Origin: Gemmatimonadota bacterium
GTDB taxonomy: Bacteria > Gemmatimonadota > Gemmatimonadetes > Longimicrobiales > Gaopeijiaceae
Length of the DNA: 6,848 nt
Direction: 5' to 3'
Assembly (NCBI GenBank): GCA_018678395.1
Contig: JAHHMJ010000253.1
Location: 1 to 6,848, forward strand
Under the pieces are notes generated by a model. It did not search any database. It was not told the DNA's origin and was given only the letters and a program-made list of their open reading frames with translations. Below are positions 6,288 to 6,848 of this stretch, one piece after another (the first letter of the stretch is position 1; the number at the start of each line of letters is the position of its first letter). The position numbers and the translations under genes are program-made.

Positions 6288-6848
6288 TGGAAGCGACGTC
6301 CCACCCCTCCCGCGCACAGCCCGAGCAGCGGAAGCTGCGGCACTGGCGAGAATTCGCCGCGTGGTTTCTCTGGCACGCCCATCCGGCCCGCCCGGGGCCG
6401 CAGTACAAGCGGCTGAAGGAGAGCCAGTGGTGGCCCCGAGAGCGGATCGAAGAGCAGCAGGTCGAGGGCCTGCGGCGCATCGTCGAGGTGGCCCGGCAGG
6501 TGCCCTTCTATCGCGATCGCTTCGCGGCGGCAGGGGTCGACGCCGAGGCCCTCCGGACCGTCGACGACGTCCGCACGCTCCCGATTCTCGAACGCACCGA
6601 CCTCGGGAGCCTGGGGGTCGAGGGCATCAAGGTGCCGGGGAGCTGGGGCATGCAGGCGTCCACCTCCGGATCCACCGGCTCGCCCGTGCGGTTCCTGTGG
6701 CCGCTGGAGCAGATGCGCTGGCTCGACGCCGGTGAAGCGCGGGCGCGCGCCTGGATGGGATCGGACGTGGGCACCCGCCGCCTCGAGGTGCGCTGTCGTC
6801 CCGTCGGGAAGGCTCAGGAGGTCAGCGCGATGCTCCTCAATACCGCCG
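6287..6848 (+). CDS. PaaK/CapK-like phenylacetate-CoA ligase family protein, N-terminal part (3' truncated by window edge)
   Basis: 187 residues are visible and the frame is open to the window end. Features typical of CapK-like members of the PaaK family are present: a hydrophilic leader, then LRRIVEVARQVPFYRDRF (62-79), AAGVDAEALRTVDDVRTLPI (81-100), a LERTDL step (101-106), and the phosphate-binding loop STSGSTGSP (125-133). The loop is fully canonical, unlike that of the related gene two positions upstream. The catalytic core and C-terminal lysine lie beyond the window. CapK-like proteins are frequent in capsule and exopolysaccharide clusters, where they are thought to activate an acid used to decorate the glycan, but substrates are rarely known. 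Tight overlap with the phosphatase-like gene places it in the same operon. Confidence 0.88.
   Translation, partial: MEATSHPSRAQPEQRKLRHWREFAAWFLWHAHPARPGPQYKRLKESQWWPRERIEEQQVEGLRRIVEVARQVPFYRDRFAAAGVDAEALRTVDDVRTLPILERTDLGSLGVEGIKVPGSWGMQASTSGSTGSPVRFLWPLEQMRWLDAGEARARAWMGSDVGTRRLEVRCRPVGKAQEVSAMLLNTA

Noticed and set aside
4527..6317. A 596-codon open frame on the - strand across the phosphatase-like gene
   Set aside because: It is a mirror of third-position GC bias. The translation is rich in Gly, Arg, His and Asp with no recognisable domain, while the + strand frame shows clear family motifs.

Overview
The window is strongly GC-rich bacterial DNA, with G or C at most third codon positions. 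All supported genes lie on the + strand and are densely packed. It looks like a chromosomal segment of a high-GC bacterium; Myxococcota, Gemmatimonadota, Acidobacteriota and high-GC Proteobacteria are all possible. Nothing in the sequence fixes the phylum. No tRNA, rRNA, CRISPR array, transposase or insertion-sequence end was seen.

Layout: (1) 2-871 is the C-terminal part of a molybdopterin-binding large subunit of the xanthine dehydrogenase/aldehyde oxidase family, cut by the left window edge. (2) 872-995 is the only real intergenic gap. It holds two short palindromes and marks the border between a redox enzyme locus and a different kind of locus. (3) 996-6848 is a tight run of five genes: a multi-pass MOP/Wzx-like flippase, a class I SAM-dependent methyltransferase, a PaaK/CapK-like adenylate-forming protein, an alkaline-phosphatase-superfamily (type I phosphodiesterase-like) protein, and a second PaaK/CapK-like protein cut by the right edge. 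The junctions are ATGA overlap, ATGA overlap, a 2-base gap to a GTG start, and an overlap in which the TGA and ATG share one base. This is strong evidence for one polycistronic, translationally coupled operon.

Taken together, the five genes look like part of a surface-polysaccharide or lipid-linked glycan locus (inference). The flippase would move a lipid-linked product across the inner membrane. The methyltransferase and the two adenylate-forming proteins could add methyl, acyl or aminoacyl substituents. No glycosyltransferase, polymerase or chain-length regulator is visible here, so the polysaccharide assignment rests on the flippase and on the known habit of CapK-like genes to sit in such clusters.

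The most unusual features are the probable loss of metal-binding residues in the alkaline-phosphatase-fold protein (Ser-Pro-Thr-Gly where Ser-Asp-His-Gly is expected), the non-canonical SAM-binding motif I of the methyltransferase, and the flanking of the degenerate phosphatase by two dissimilar adenylate-forming proteins.
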